Shown: positions 11,271 to 23,814 of the stretch, in pieces
Layout of the letters: each line of letters opens with the position of its first letter
Position numbering within the stretch: the first letter of the stretch is position 1
Made by a program: the position numbers and the translations under genes
The notes under the pieces: generated by a model
What the model was told of the DNA's origin: nothing
The model's input: the letters and a program-made list of their open reading frames with translations, nothing else
Database searches by the model: none
Assembly (NCBI RefSeq): GCF_020740795.1
Contig: NC_067282.1
Coordinates: 144,508,858-144,572,857 of the forward strand
Length of the DNA: 64,000 nt
Direction of reading: 5' to 3'
From: Apus apus
Taxonomy: Eukaryota > Chordata > Aves > Apodiformes > Apodidae

Positions 11271-14200
11271 ATGTAATCTCTAATGAACATGCTTTGTCAC
11301 TGAAGATGAAGAAGTAAATTGTGCCATGCCAGATTTTTTACTAGTCTTGTGAGGTTATTTTTCTCCAGGTGATGGCTGGACTGATACAAAGAGTTTCCCA
11401 TTGTTGCTGTGTTCACTCTTGCAGCATTTTCCTAGTACAGTACACTGGCAGTCCTGTTAATATAGACATATCCTGCAGATAAAACTATCATCTGGTTTCA
11501 CATTTGAAAAATGTTAAGTTTACATGATGACTATGATGTTTCCTATTATTTGCTCATCATTTATTACAAATAAAAAGACAATGATATTATTTGATTTGTA
11601 CCTTAATCACACACAAATAGTAGAAGATAAATTATCCTGAAATTGTTTTTTGGAACTTGGGGAACAATAACCTTATAGCAGAGAGGAAAAATCTATTTCA
11701 ACCCAAGTGTGTTTCTTAAAGGATAATGCAACACTCTAGGCCATGCGATTTCAATTAATGGGGCCTGAAAAAAACAAAACTGTTTTCTTGCTGGATCTTA
11801 TTTGTGTCTGCTGAAGTCATACACAGCTGTGAAGCATTGCCAGAAGTGGCAATGAAATCTCTGATTAAGAAGCTGTAGAATTTTTATAATTTAAATTAAC
11901 TAAAATGAATGGGGGAAATCTCTAAAGCCAGTTATCAAGTGGTTTGGTTTTTTATAAATCTCATTTTCCTCAGAGTAAAGATCCATTAATCAGAAATGCT
12001 ACATCCTGAAGGAAACTACAATCTATAAAAAAATGGAGTAGCCCTACCTAGACTGTATAATTACAGAAGTAAAGCCTTAGTACTGTGGATGCAGTTAAAC
12101 ATGAAACAGGTGAAAAGGGGCTAATGATAGTAGACATCATTTCTAAGTGGGAATGGAAATAAACTGAACTGCTTTAAGCTATTTCACACTGGAGTACTAA
12201 TACAGCTGGTGTGAGTAAAAGAAAAAAAGAAGAAGAAATATCTTTTAAACTGAATTAATTACACCAGCACTTAGCCTGTGCCTATATAAGGCATCAGATT
12301 GATAAGCTTTGTGATTTTGAAACTGTTCAACAACTGAGATGGCTCCCAGAGTAATTTTTTTCTATTTTTCAGGCTGTTTACAATCTCTGTTTCATAGACT
12401 GAGAAGTTAAGAGTGACTCAGAAGGATTCTGCAGAGTAGCCAGTGTCAGAATCAATATAAAGAGTTGCAGGTGGTGTGTCCTTGGAAAAAAACACAACAA
12501 AATAAAACAGAAGCTTGTTTGTTTATAATTTTCTTTCTAGAATTTCAAGTCTTTGTTATTTTTCTTCCCCAAGTCCATTATTTTTTCAATAAGGTGTAGT
12601 GAGAGGTTGCCTTCAGTGAGCACAATATCTGATTAAAACATCTATGAAGTATGCTGAATGAGTACATTTCACAGGATTGCATTGTATCACAGAAGAAGAG
12701 AGTCATAGAGAAAAGCCAGTCTTTGGCTAGGGCTTCTGGACTCCACCATAGGTTTTAAATGGATTTGGTAGCAGCAGGCTCCAGTGGAACTTCAGACGGA
12801 GAATTTGGAGACATTAATTTTTCTTCCTTTTCTATCCTTGACCATGACGTTTTTATCTCAAAGTGTCTCCTTCCTCTGTAAAACCTCCCACATGGAAAAC
12901 GGTGTATAAGAACCAGGTATTGTCACTTATATTTTTCAGCTCTTTACCCATGCCATCATTGCAGTAAAGAACTCTAAAGAAGTCTATACACCATTCAAAG
13001 TATTGTTCCAATTCTAAATGACTGTCCAGTATATTAACAGAATGATGATAAATAATGAAAACACAAGAGAGTCTGATGGCTTGTCACAGGCTGTTTGAAC
13101 TGTCAGGCTGCTGGCTAATCTTGGCTTTTCAGTTGCAATGGATTCTTGAAAAATATTGCAGAGAGGCAAGTTCACTCCTTTCCTTGGCCTGCATTATTAA
13201 CGATCTGTCCAAGCTTAGTTTAGATGGAGATGAAGTCGTGTATTGAAGTTGCCTTAACAGTAGCTGGTTATTGGTTGTTTGTTACAAGAGGCAGGACAGG
13301 GAAACGAGTAATTCATTCAGAAAAGAAATCAATTATTGCCTTAAGCATATATTTACCCTTATAAAGAGCACTTTATAGAGTAGAATGGTTCACAAGGACT
13401 TTGGGGAAAAATAGAACTTCTGGCTGGACTTTAACTGCCCGTATATTTATGTGTTTGGGATGCTTACATCCTGTTTTTTCTTTGAAGATGCAGTTCAGAG
13501 CCCTGAAGGACTGTAAAGTTGTAAGATAATTACAAATTGTTAAGGGACTACATTTGGGGGCTTTTTTAAAGCCCATATTCTTTCTTCTCCGTTGCTCCCC
13601 GTCTTTCCCAATATCCAACTGAATATAAAGAAACTTCTAAACAGAAAATGTTTATGCTTTCCAGAGATTTCTTAAAACCTCCTTCACAAGAAACTATTGA
13701 AGAAACATGGCAGCCAGCATAGGGACATGTCACGGTTTAAAAGACACAGTTTAAAACCTGTGAAAGAGAATTAGACATAAGTAGCTATTTCTCACTGCTG
13801 AAAGAGGTTAATATTAGAGCGACCTAGAAGTCAGCTTTAGGACTGGACCAAGGACATTCAACCCATGTTTCAAAAAACTGAAGGGGAAGGTGAACATTAA
13901 GGTGACTTTGTCCCCTTGATTATTCTAAACTCTCACAGACAACAGGGATTACAAAACACTTTGGAAAGACCTAAGCAAGCCTGGGGATGGGCCAGACACA
14001 ATGGATCCACAGATAGTTATGTACTGTTGTTGTCACTGCTGCAAACTAAGAAAGCAGAATTTGCTTTTTCTCCCTAAGAATAGCTGAAATACTGTCTCAG
14101 GCTTGTAATATTTTTATTATTTCTCTTAGGCTCCATTTTCTGCTGTATCAGCTCACTTCATGAACACGTGAACATTAGTGCTAATGCTGATAAAGGGGGT

Positions 14201-14602
14201 GGGGCTTGGCCCATGAAAGAGGGGAAAAAAACCTGTGTTTTCGGCAGCATTTGATACTTTAACTGTGCCAGCATAAATTATTTGTCCAAAGATCAAAAAA
14301 AAATCTGTCAACATAAGGAATTCAGCTCTCCTGAATCTAGAGACAGTCGCTTAATCACTTGGAACATCCTTCTCAGCAGAGGAAAGCAATGGACATCAAT
14401 AACCTACTGGCTGTCCACCGTGTTTTTTTTCTGTACTCTGTAATTTTTCCATTACCACTGCAGTGACAGCAGCACACTTGTAAAAGCTGTGACAGCTTGT
14501 GCCACTGTGTCTCTCACTGGCTGCATAAGGATCATTTACGCCAGACCCCACTACATTACCCTCTGAATAGAGATTTTCTTCCTCCACTGCTCTGGTTCCC
14601 AG

Positions 14603-14622
14603 AAGCTCCTCGATGAGGGCCG
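14603..14622 (+). other. Possible 20-nt microexon-like element (unproven)
   Basis: A pyrimidine-rich tract (TTTTCTTCCTCCACTGCTCT, from about 14574) ends in GGTTCCCAG at 14602, a near-ideal acceptor. Twenty bases later comes GTGAGA, a near-ideal donor. The enclosed bases contain a CpG and a GGGCCG in otherwise AT-rich DNA. On the minus strand the same bases lie in an open frame (LIEELLGTRAVEEENLYSEG...) running to 14396. No known gene was recognised on either strand. Confidence 0.2.
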
Positions 14623-17125
14623 GTGAGATTATATACTAAAAAGGTTTTTAACAGTGCTTAAAGCAAACCTAGAGGTGACAGCTGTGAAAAATGAAGTCAT
14701 TTGCAGCCAACCTACATAGTCATTTCTGCCACTGCTAGCTAGAAGAGGGGGGTGCTGCTTAAAGGACAGGACCTGAGCAGGAGCTCAAAGCAGGACCAAA
14801 GCTGTGTCACACTGGATTAAGTAACGTTCAGCCAAATAGGTTCCTACTTCCCAACCTCTACCAGGATTGCTTATTGCAAAATGGAAAGAGTTTAGTGCTT
14901 GTTTATTTTGTTGAAATATACATTTATCTTTGTTATCACTGTATTAAGGCTTACCAGAGTGGGTGACTGGGTCTCAAACTTTTCTGCATAAGAAGTCTAC
15001 ATTAAGTCTACAGAAGAAACTTTCACAACTTCCAACCAGCTATAAATAAATACATGGAGCTTGGTCATTCCCAATGAAAACAGAGCCTGAAAGTGTAGAA
15101 AGCCTGAGAAAAGCAATGATTGTTAATAGTTGTTTACATATACACTGCCAATATTAAACAAATTATTGCATTTTAGAAGGGCTACTGGTTTTGTTTATTT
15201 CAGGAATAAGCATTACAGCTGTTTTCCTGTGCTTTTTGCAACACTGTATTTCACAATGCTATTTCAGCCTTGCAGAATACAGTGGTTTTACAGTTCAAGA
15301 TTAAATTATAGAACCATTTAGAAGGTAAATATTGAGCCAAATAACATCAAAGCTGCAATATTCACTTATCCACCTTTCACGTATTTAAAATTGCAACTAA
15401 AATAAAACAAAACTATATGGAAAGCGTAATTCATTAATTTGAAATCACATTCTAATTAATATCCTCAAGCTTAGACTTCTTTATTTTGCTCTCTCCCAAA
15501 TTAACAAATACAAAAAACCCCAAATATTTTCAGTTCTTGTCTTACTGTACTGAGCTATTTCCCTCTGGAGCAGAACCATTTAGATTGTGTAAGCCTGAAG
15601 TTTTATTAGTGAATGCATTGCAACAGACACTTATTATTTTCCTCTCCTAAAGAGTAAAACTCTTTCTGCTGCCCTGGCCATAAAGATAACTTCACTGTAA
15701 GAATCATGGATATGAATACTGGCCATATTTTCCCATTTCTGTATTTTTTCCAAGAGTTGCTGCAATGCATGCTTTACATTATTTGTGCTCTCTCTTTATG
15801 TTGCCTGGTAATTTTAGTATTATTGGGGAACTAAGAAAAATCTCCTGCTTTGCCTCTTTTACGAATTACTTTGAGATCTTCTCTGCAGCTGTCACTTTCC
15901 AATGTCACTTCCTCCAAAATTCATCATTTGATAATCAAGGAGTAAGAAATTCTTCAGACCCTTTCCCCAAAGCCAGGATCACCCTGTTTAATTTCTGTGT
16001 TCCCAGTTCTCACTGGTCTATGTAAGGCTAATCTACCTTGATTAGCAGGTACAATTAATACAGCTGAACAACTGCAGTCCTGGTACAATCCTTAGCTCTG
16101 GAAGGACACTCACTCTCGATGACAAGAATCACAAGTAATGAAAAAGTGATATTCAGTCTGAACACCACCTACAAAGTGCAGCTACACTGACAGTATAGCC
16201 ACACGCATTGTATGTGATTCTGCACACTTCTTCAGCTTCTTAACCTGCCTTTGTTAACCACATTTAGTTTTCCAGCCAAATAACATTTCTTGGCATGAAA
16301 GCAGGACAAATTCAGAATTCAACTTGGCAGCAATATTCTGAGCAGCTGTATTACACAAGTTAACAGTGCTTAAACTTGGGAGTATTTCCTACTTTGGATA
16401 ATCTCTTTCCAGAGGAAAACCTACAACTGGCAATGCCAATACCAATGTTTTCAAGGAGTGACTTAATAAATAACCATGAAACTGAAGAATGTACAGATTT
16501 TCTAGTGACTTAGCTTATATGTTGGAGAAACAAAAATCACCAAATATTAGTTGGCTGTTTGTTTTCCCCCCCCACCCCGTCCACTTCTTAGCTATATTGT
16601 ATCAGCCTGAGTTCCCTTACTACAAAAAGAATTTGTTGCAGGAACAGCTCAATTTTAGCTTTACAAAAGCTAAACACCACAAATTAAAACACTGAAACTA
16701 TTTAACACTCTCCCTGATATTTTCCCCTAATATTGCTGAAGAAAGGCAAGCACTGCATTGCTCAGAAACAGAAAAGATCAAAGTTTTTAAGAAGTCCGGA
16801 TCTCCTGTAGAAATTTGGCTTGGCTATCCATTGAAACAATACCATGTGGAAACATTAGCCTGAAGACACTGTGGATAATAGCAGATTGCTAACACACAAA
16901 CCTTTGAGGCCTAATATCTCCTGCCTCTCTGGTGTAGACACATTACTTTGGGGAAACAAGTTTTAAGGTGCTACCAGTACTGGTATAGATATGGAGACAA
17001 CCTTCTACATGCTATTGTATCCAAAGATAAGTAAGAAGTTGAGTAAATTGCAATGCTTGGCTTAGCAGAAAAGCCATTCATCTCCCAACTATCTCAGGCA
17101 GGAACAGAGCGCTCAGTTTTGCTTT

Positions 17126-17178
17126 TATATATGTGTGTATATACATATGTATGTGTGTATATACGTGTATGTATATAT
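17126..17178 (+). repeat. TATG/TGTATA microsatellite
   Basis: Two near-identical units of about 22 bp starting TATGTGTGTATATAC, followed by T-rich sequence to about 17270. Confidence 0.85.
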
Positions 17179-19404
17179 TTTTTTTTTATTATTTTTTTTT
17201 TTCCCCACCGTGACTTTTGTTTGTTGGTATGGGATTTTCTGGTTTTTTTTGCTTTCAAGATTTTTTTTTTTAAGTTTTCCAGGAGTGCTTCCAGTCAGGC
17301 CATTGCAAAGGAAGTGGAAGATTCCCATGGCTATTTCCATACCTGCTTATCAGCTGCTACTCAAAGCCAAGTACATTCATTTAACTCCACATGACAGAGC
17401 GTTGGGGACAAATTGCCCTGAATTCTTCAAATCTCAGTAAGAAATTCTTATACATTAGGTACCACTTGTGATGATAAAGATGTCTGATATGATCCATTTC
17501 TGTAGAATTCAACTGGCAAAAAAGTTTAAGCAGTTCTTGTACTTATACTAACTCTGCCAAAGATATACGGATGAGGGTATAAATTTTTAATCATAAAATT
17601 TTATCAAAGGGATCAAGGAAATCCCTGCCTCTTATTACCTGGTGATCAATTGTCTGTGAGTAGGATAAATTACTCTCTGAAAAGAAAGCAAATAACAAAA
17701 AAACCAAAACAACCAACCAACCAAACAAAAACCACAAAAAACCCTTTCTATGCTAGGTGTTACTCTGCATATTTACATATAAAGAAGTTTCCCCCAGACT
17801 ACAAGGGATTATTCTATTCTAACCAAAGCATACACGCCAGCTTTCAAACTGAGAAATAAGAGAATTATCAATTCATCTACCATTATAGGCAGAGGAATTT
17901 GTGAAAAAAAGGAAAAAGCTAACTAAATTTCTTATTATGACAGAAAGAAAGCCTGGAAAACAAAACAAAACAACAAAAGAACCAACTGCCGATATCATGT
18001 TAAAAAGTGACAATGTTTCTTACTATTAATCTGTATAAAACATAATAAAAATAATTAGTGTAATCTAAAAACTTCTGTAAGACAAGCTTTATGTTTTCAT
18101 TTAGTCAAACACCTTAATAGGTCAACTCCCTTACTAGCTATTGACCTTTACCACTGCTGCTTTTACACTAAATAAAACTTTAAAAGAAACTCGCTACCCT
18201 CTCAGTACACATCCACAGCAAGTATCAGTGCTTTTCTCAATACAATTGCTACCAAGTATGACAAAAGCAGCTTTTGGCCACCAGCTTTTTAACAGCAGAA
18301 CACAAAACATTGGGACAAATATTCTAACTCCTCAGTAAACAGATGAGACAACATGACTGATTGGTAGGTGCATCCCAGCACAAATACCTACTACCTGGCA
18401 ATGGTATAAACATTTCTTTGGGAATACTTTTTGTGTAGGTTTTACACTAGACAGGTCAAGCTCTTGTTACCTCTTTCAAATAATTATTTCCTCATTCTGG
18501 CAAGTTGTCAATACCTTAAAGAAAGATAAATCTGGTTGAAACCATGTTTAAAAGGTGACAGTGTTCTGTCTAAGCAACCATGAAATTATTGATGGGCTTT
18601 CACAGCCACCAGTGGGAAAAATGCATTTGGAAATCCACAATGTGTCGCAGCTGCTCTGTAGTGCAAATGCTTGTGCATGCAGCACACAGCTCTGCACTGA
18701 CATGGGCTTCTGCTTCATTAGGGAACTTCAGGTCAATAAAGCAGCATTTCTCAGTCCAAATGACTGAGGAGCCACAACACTTCAGCTTTTCTGAAAAAAG
18801 AAAAAAAAAAAGATAATTAAAAAAAAAAAATAATCACAGAGCATGGTGCATTTATGGTTTCAGAGCAGGAAGGCAATAAACAATGCCTTGAGCATGAACA
18901 GCACAAAAGTATTACAGAACATTATAAGCCAAAATATGGATGATAAGAAAAGCCAAGAAGCTTCACTCATTGGGATTAAGGTTATATCTCACAAATGCAC
19001 ACACAAATCTTACTCATTTAAATACCAAATGCTTGGGAAAACATGCTGGTTTGTTGAACACAAAACCTGAATGTAATAGGTTCCTTTGTCTTATCACCTC
19101 AACAACTATTTTCCTCCACTCACAATCTGAAGCTCGGATGTTTATGAACTTGGCTTATAATTGTTGTTGAAGAGTGTTTTGTCTCCAATGGATATTGTGA
19201 AGAAATGAGCTTGAAAGATTAAATTGTTTAAGTAAAACTATTCAGTCACAATGGGATCTTATTTTACCTCCATCACTTGCCTGCCTTACTTGTTGGTGCA
19301 AAATTCTAAAATACTGCAAAGCCTACTCCAGCTCCTCTCTGTCTGCTAGTCTGGCTTCTTCCCTTCTGCATTACAGCTGGTCTTTTAAATCTGCTTTGTC
19401 TAGT

Positions 19405-19445
19405 TAAAATAAAATAAAAAAATAAATAAATAAATAAATAAATAA
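19405..19445 (+). repeat. (AAAT)n microsatellite
   Basis: About nine AAAT/AAATA units in a row. Confidence 0.9.
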
Positions 19446-22400
19446 GATCTGTTGCTGAGCCATCCTCCTGTTAAAGTGTCTAATCTTGGAGTGGTGCATT
19501 TGCCCAGGTACATTTTGAATTATGCTGTATCATAACTAACAATAAAACTGGAGTTGCGAGGGCAACTACACTGTAAAAAGCTGTAGGACCACAACACACA
19601 ATTTCTATTTCTGCCAGCAGTATGATGTATTAACCATCAACAGTCCAGTATGTAAATTAAATACCTTGCAGGGTTAAGAAATTATCTTACTCCAAAGGTT
19701 AAAAAAAAAACCAAAAAAACCAGAGTAATTTACATTCTTCCTATCAACATGTAGCATCATGAAAGAAGCAGTTAAAAGAGCATCAAGAACTCAAAGTGCA
19801 GGTTAAACACTTGTGTTATATCCACATTATTTCAGGGTAGCAGCAAGGATCATTGTGAGACCACAGATAGTACTTGATTTTGCAACCACCTTGTCTTCCA
19901 ATGGCCTTCAGGAAAAGAACAAGGGGTAATTAAATAACATCATTCCAAATCTGTAACTACTCAGTCTACAAATGATGTGAAGAAAAGCAGTAAGGAGATA
20001 AAGCATCTGATAAAAAAAGGCATATATCATTATAATATTTAAAGCGGAAAAACCACAAAGCTGGTAGTCACAGCACATAATTTCTCCCCAGTCCTTCCTC
20101 ATGTGATTTTAATTCTTCCTTTTCTGTTTTAGACACCAGACAGCCTTAGATGGAGTACTTTCTAGTTAACACGTATAAACAAGTTATCTGTCTAGTTTTT
20201 AGGCACCTGTTAAGAAAAGGAAGCTGCAATAAAGTACAGCTTTTGAAAACTGTTCATTCAGGAAGATGAGAAAATGGGAGCTTGTGTCACAGGTCAACCC
20301 TGGCAGGTGGAGAAAAAAATGCAGTTGACAGAACCTGATATTTAGAAACCACTCAGGGAGATTTTTACATTAATTTGTAACACATTTCACTCTTTGTAAA
20401 TCTCACCTCTGACAGTAAAAAAAGCTAACACCTTAGATCCAACCTCTGAGCTTTGCAAATTGGGAACCAGGGAATTCTCCTTTCCCCAAAGTAACTATCT
20501 GCTAAGTGCCCTTAAAAAAAAAAAAAAAAATAAGAAGACAAAAGAGAATGGCCAATATATATCCAGCTGTTTATAGTGAGAGCACAGCCTTGGGAAGCCC
20601 CTCCTTATTAAATATACAAGTTATACAGCTTTATTGCTGTAGGCTGGATAGTTTTTCTTTCAAGTTATTGTTTAATATGGCTTCGTAAATATTTAATTTA
20701 TAGCTGTCTTCAGAAATTTAATTAATTTATAAGTGTGGGTTTTGTTCTTACATTTTAAACATCTGACACCAGAAATTGGTGTGCTTCCCATCTGTTTCAT
20801 CTCTCTCTTTCAATAAGCTTATCTGTGCTTTTGAGAAGGTTATTGACACTACTGCAAAAAACACACAAAAACAAACCTTTAAGGTGTGCCAGGTCTTGAG
20901 ATATAATCCTTCAATCAGCTTACAGGCTAAGTGTGCACATACACACAAAAAAGGAACAAAATTAAGTTTTCCTGTTGAAAACTGAAACAGAGTTTTGTGC
21001 ACTGTGATAAAATAAATCTGTATTGCTCCCAGGTCCAATGCAACTCTGCTTCTTAGTTCTAATTATATCCAAAGCCCTAAAACCTCAACCACTTCTTCCT
21101 CTATTTATGCCTCCTGTTCAGGATTTGTTTCCATGTGGATATTGGTATCAGGTGTGGGACATCATAGCAATTTGTTAAAAGTATAGTTAGGAACTATCCC
21201 TCAGCATAAACGTTAATAGAGAAGAACACACAAACATTGGCTATATTTTATTTCAAAATAATGCATAAGATACATTTCTGTTGTAAAAAGTAAAGTTAGA
21301 GCTTTGCTTTATGCAAAAGAGCAATGAAAGAAAATTCAAAAGCATTCTTGTTTTAGGAAGCTTCCTAAGGCACATGGAAGACAAAAAATAAATCCACAAA
21401 ATAAAATATATACAAGTAACAAGAACAAATTTTGGGAAAGACTTCTTAAAAAGTTTTAGAATACTACTTAAGTGATCACTTCATTTAGTTAAGGTGCCCA
21501 TTGTGAAATTACATACTCACTCTGAATAATTCTATAAAAGTACTTGCTTTGAGGAATTTCATTATCAGCTAATTTTTCATTGAAGCTGAAAGTAACACAT
21601 TATTTCTATTGCAAACACAACAAGAAAGCACAGTTTAAATAACATTAGAAATGATTTGCTCTTTCTAGGAGGCTGTCATGTTATGATGGCCACAGTTCAT
21701 CCAGAAGAATAGCAAATTACTATTAAATGAAGTCTTAACAACAGCAGCTATCCTCATTCTCTGCATGGAAAAAAGACATACTGGGAAGTCTTCTGCATTG
21801 CAGAAACTGAATTAGGTAATAACAACCACCCTATTCAGATCTCTCTCTTGATCTTAGGCTAATTACCCCTTTACAGCTGTTCTGTGCTAATCGACTGTAG
21901 CATGAAGCTTAATTAGGATACACTAAAGTTTAGGGCATCATGATATCACCACTCTAAACAGAAAGCATGTCAAATCATCATATAGGGACATGCAAATACT
22001 GCTCTGGTTTGGTGGCTGCACTGAGAAGCTGGCAAAAAAAAAAAAAAAAAATTAAAATTGTGTCAACCTGGGACATATCAGTTGATTTTCCACTGAAAAT
22101 AAAGAATTGGGCCGTTGGATATTTTTTTTTGTTGTCACAATATGGTGCCAGCCTTTAAATAAAAGGTTACATTTCCCAATTATAAGCGTGTTCCAAAAAT
22201 GAAGACGAAGCGCAATTTCATTTCCATAAAAAGCTACATGCTTTTCAACACTTCCCACTTGTGAACACTTTTGAGGCAATATAGTTAATTTCTAGTTTGG
22301 ATCAAAGTTTATTTTTTTTTTTTTTACTTTGGAGAACAAACTGAACTTTCTTCTGAATGTACTAGGGAATTATTTTCAGTTAGAGAAAAGTTAAAAGGAA

Positions 22401-23814
22401 CACATATGAAGGAACGTTTTAAAGGAAACAATTTTATCTGTGAACCAAACTTGAGTTTATTGTAGGTCAAGAAATTGTTTTTGAGACTGAGTTTTGGATC
22501 CTTTATCTTGAGACAACTGAAATAAATTTTCTTTTAATGAACTGTAAGTTTGATAGATGAATTGAGACATGCAGACTATTGTGGTTTTGGCACTGTCCTG
22601 CCTCTCAGATTTAATGGCCATGAGATTAACCTCAGTGCATGAAAATGAAAGCCTCTGTTCTTCATTTTGGAATGTTGCAAAATGTTGTGCGAAGCAAAAA
22701 CTCACTACGAAGTACATAAGAATTCTGAGTTCTGCAGCAGCCTGCAGTATCCTGAAAACAGAGACATCTGGGACTCAGGAAAATGGAGATGTGTACCCAG
22801 GTGCTTTCCAAATGCAATTTGAAGGGTGAAGAATCAAGAGATACCAGGGCTTTTATTTGAAAGAAGGTTCCCCAAATTAACATTAATCACAAAAGCAAGC
22901 AGTGGTATCTAAATACAACTTTTCCCAGTTTAAAATGATTAGAAACATGGTTTTGACTGCTAAGGCAGGGAGAGAGGGATGCTCATTCTAGGAAAAAATG
23001 CTCACTCACTTCCCAAGCAAGCAAACACTTTTGAAGCTTCTGAAGCTTTTTCAAGGCACTAGATGAAGCGAAGTGCTTCCCAAACAACTCATCTAGTAAG
23101 TTTATGGCATAAATTTGTTGAAAGCTGGTCCAAGATGTCAGATTATGTGTAAAACAAATTTTTTTGAGGACAGTTTTGAGAATGTAATTTTCCTAAGACT
23201 GAGAGAAACAACCAAGTGATGGAACTGAAAAAAAAAAATGATTTTTTTGGGGCCACCTTCCCCTTGAGAAGGAGTCAATAAATCAATTTATTCCAAAAGA
23301 TCAGCGACAGACAAGTGTTAGGAAGAGTCTTTACATGTATTGATGAAATTGGTTAGTCAGTCACTGAGGAACATGAGTGAAAGAAATCTGCATTCTGAAC
23401 TTTGGGTAGTATTTTCTCCTCCAGAAAAGCTGTCCATTAAAAAAAAAAACACAACAACACACCAAGAAAAACACAGGAGCTGAAGAGCACAAATCAGTTG
23501 CCACTGACCATCACACACAACTCCTTTGGTATTTCTGATGAACACGTCATTGTCTCCAGTACTTTACTGAAAGGTTGTGCATACAGCATTGGAAGTCCCT
23601 GGTTTCAAAGTTTAACAAGAAGAAAGAGTCAAATTAAGTTTATTTTGGTATTTTTTTTCCACATTTATAGTTCTTCCACTTTGACAGAAAGCCTTCCTGC
23701 ACTTTTTCTTTAAAAGTATATTTTAAAAATGCGTATCAAACATATTTACTGACAAGAAAAGTTATACAAGGAAGTTCTGACAACTTGCACCATTAAGATG
23801 CAAGAATAATAATG

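Larger units (their letters stand above)
11271..23814. other. Intergenic, no gene seen
   Basis: AT-rich unique DNA with simple repeats (17126-17178, 19405-19445) and several poly-A or poly-T runs, for example near 18789, 20515, 22034 and 22310. No protein family, RNA gene or full transposon was recognised. Apart from the microexon-like element at 14603-14622, nothing stands out. Confidence 0.55.

Noticed and set aside
20511..20530. Poly-A runs (here and near 5189, 18789, 22034, 28022, 38300) as tails of processed pseudogenes
   Set aside because: No coding remnant lies upstream of them and no target-site duplication was seen; they are ordinary homopolymers.
1..23814. Exons of FAM180A, the expected neighbour downstream of MTPN in mammals
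   Set aside because: No frame or spliced combination in this stretch resembled that protein; the gene probably lies outside the window.
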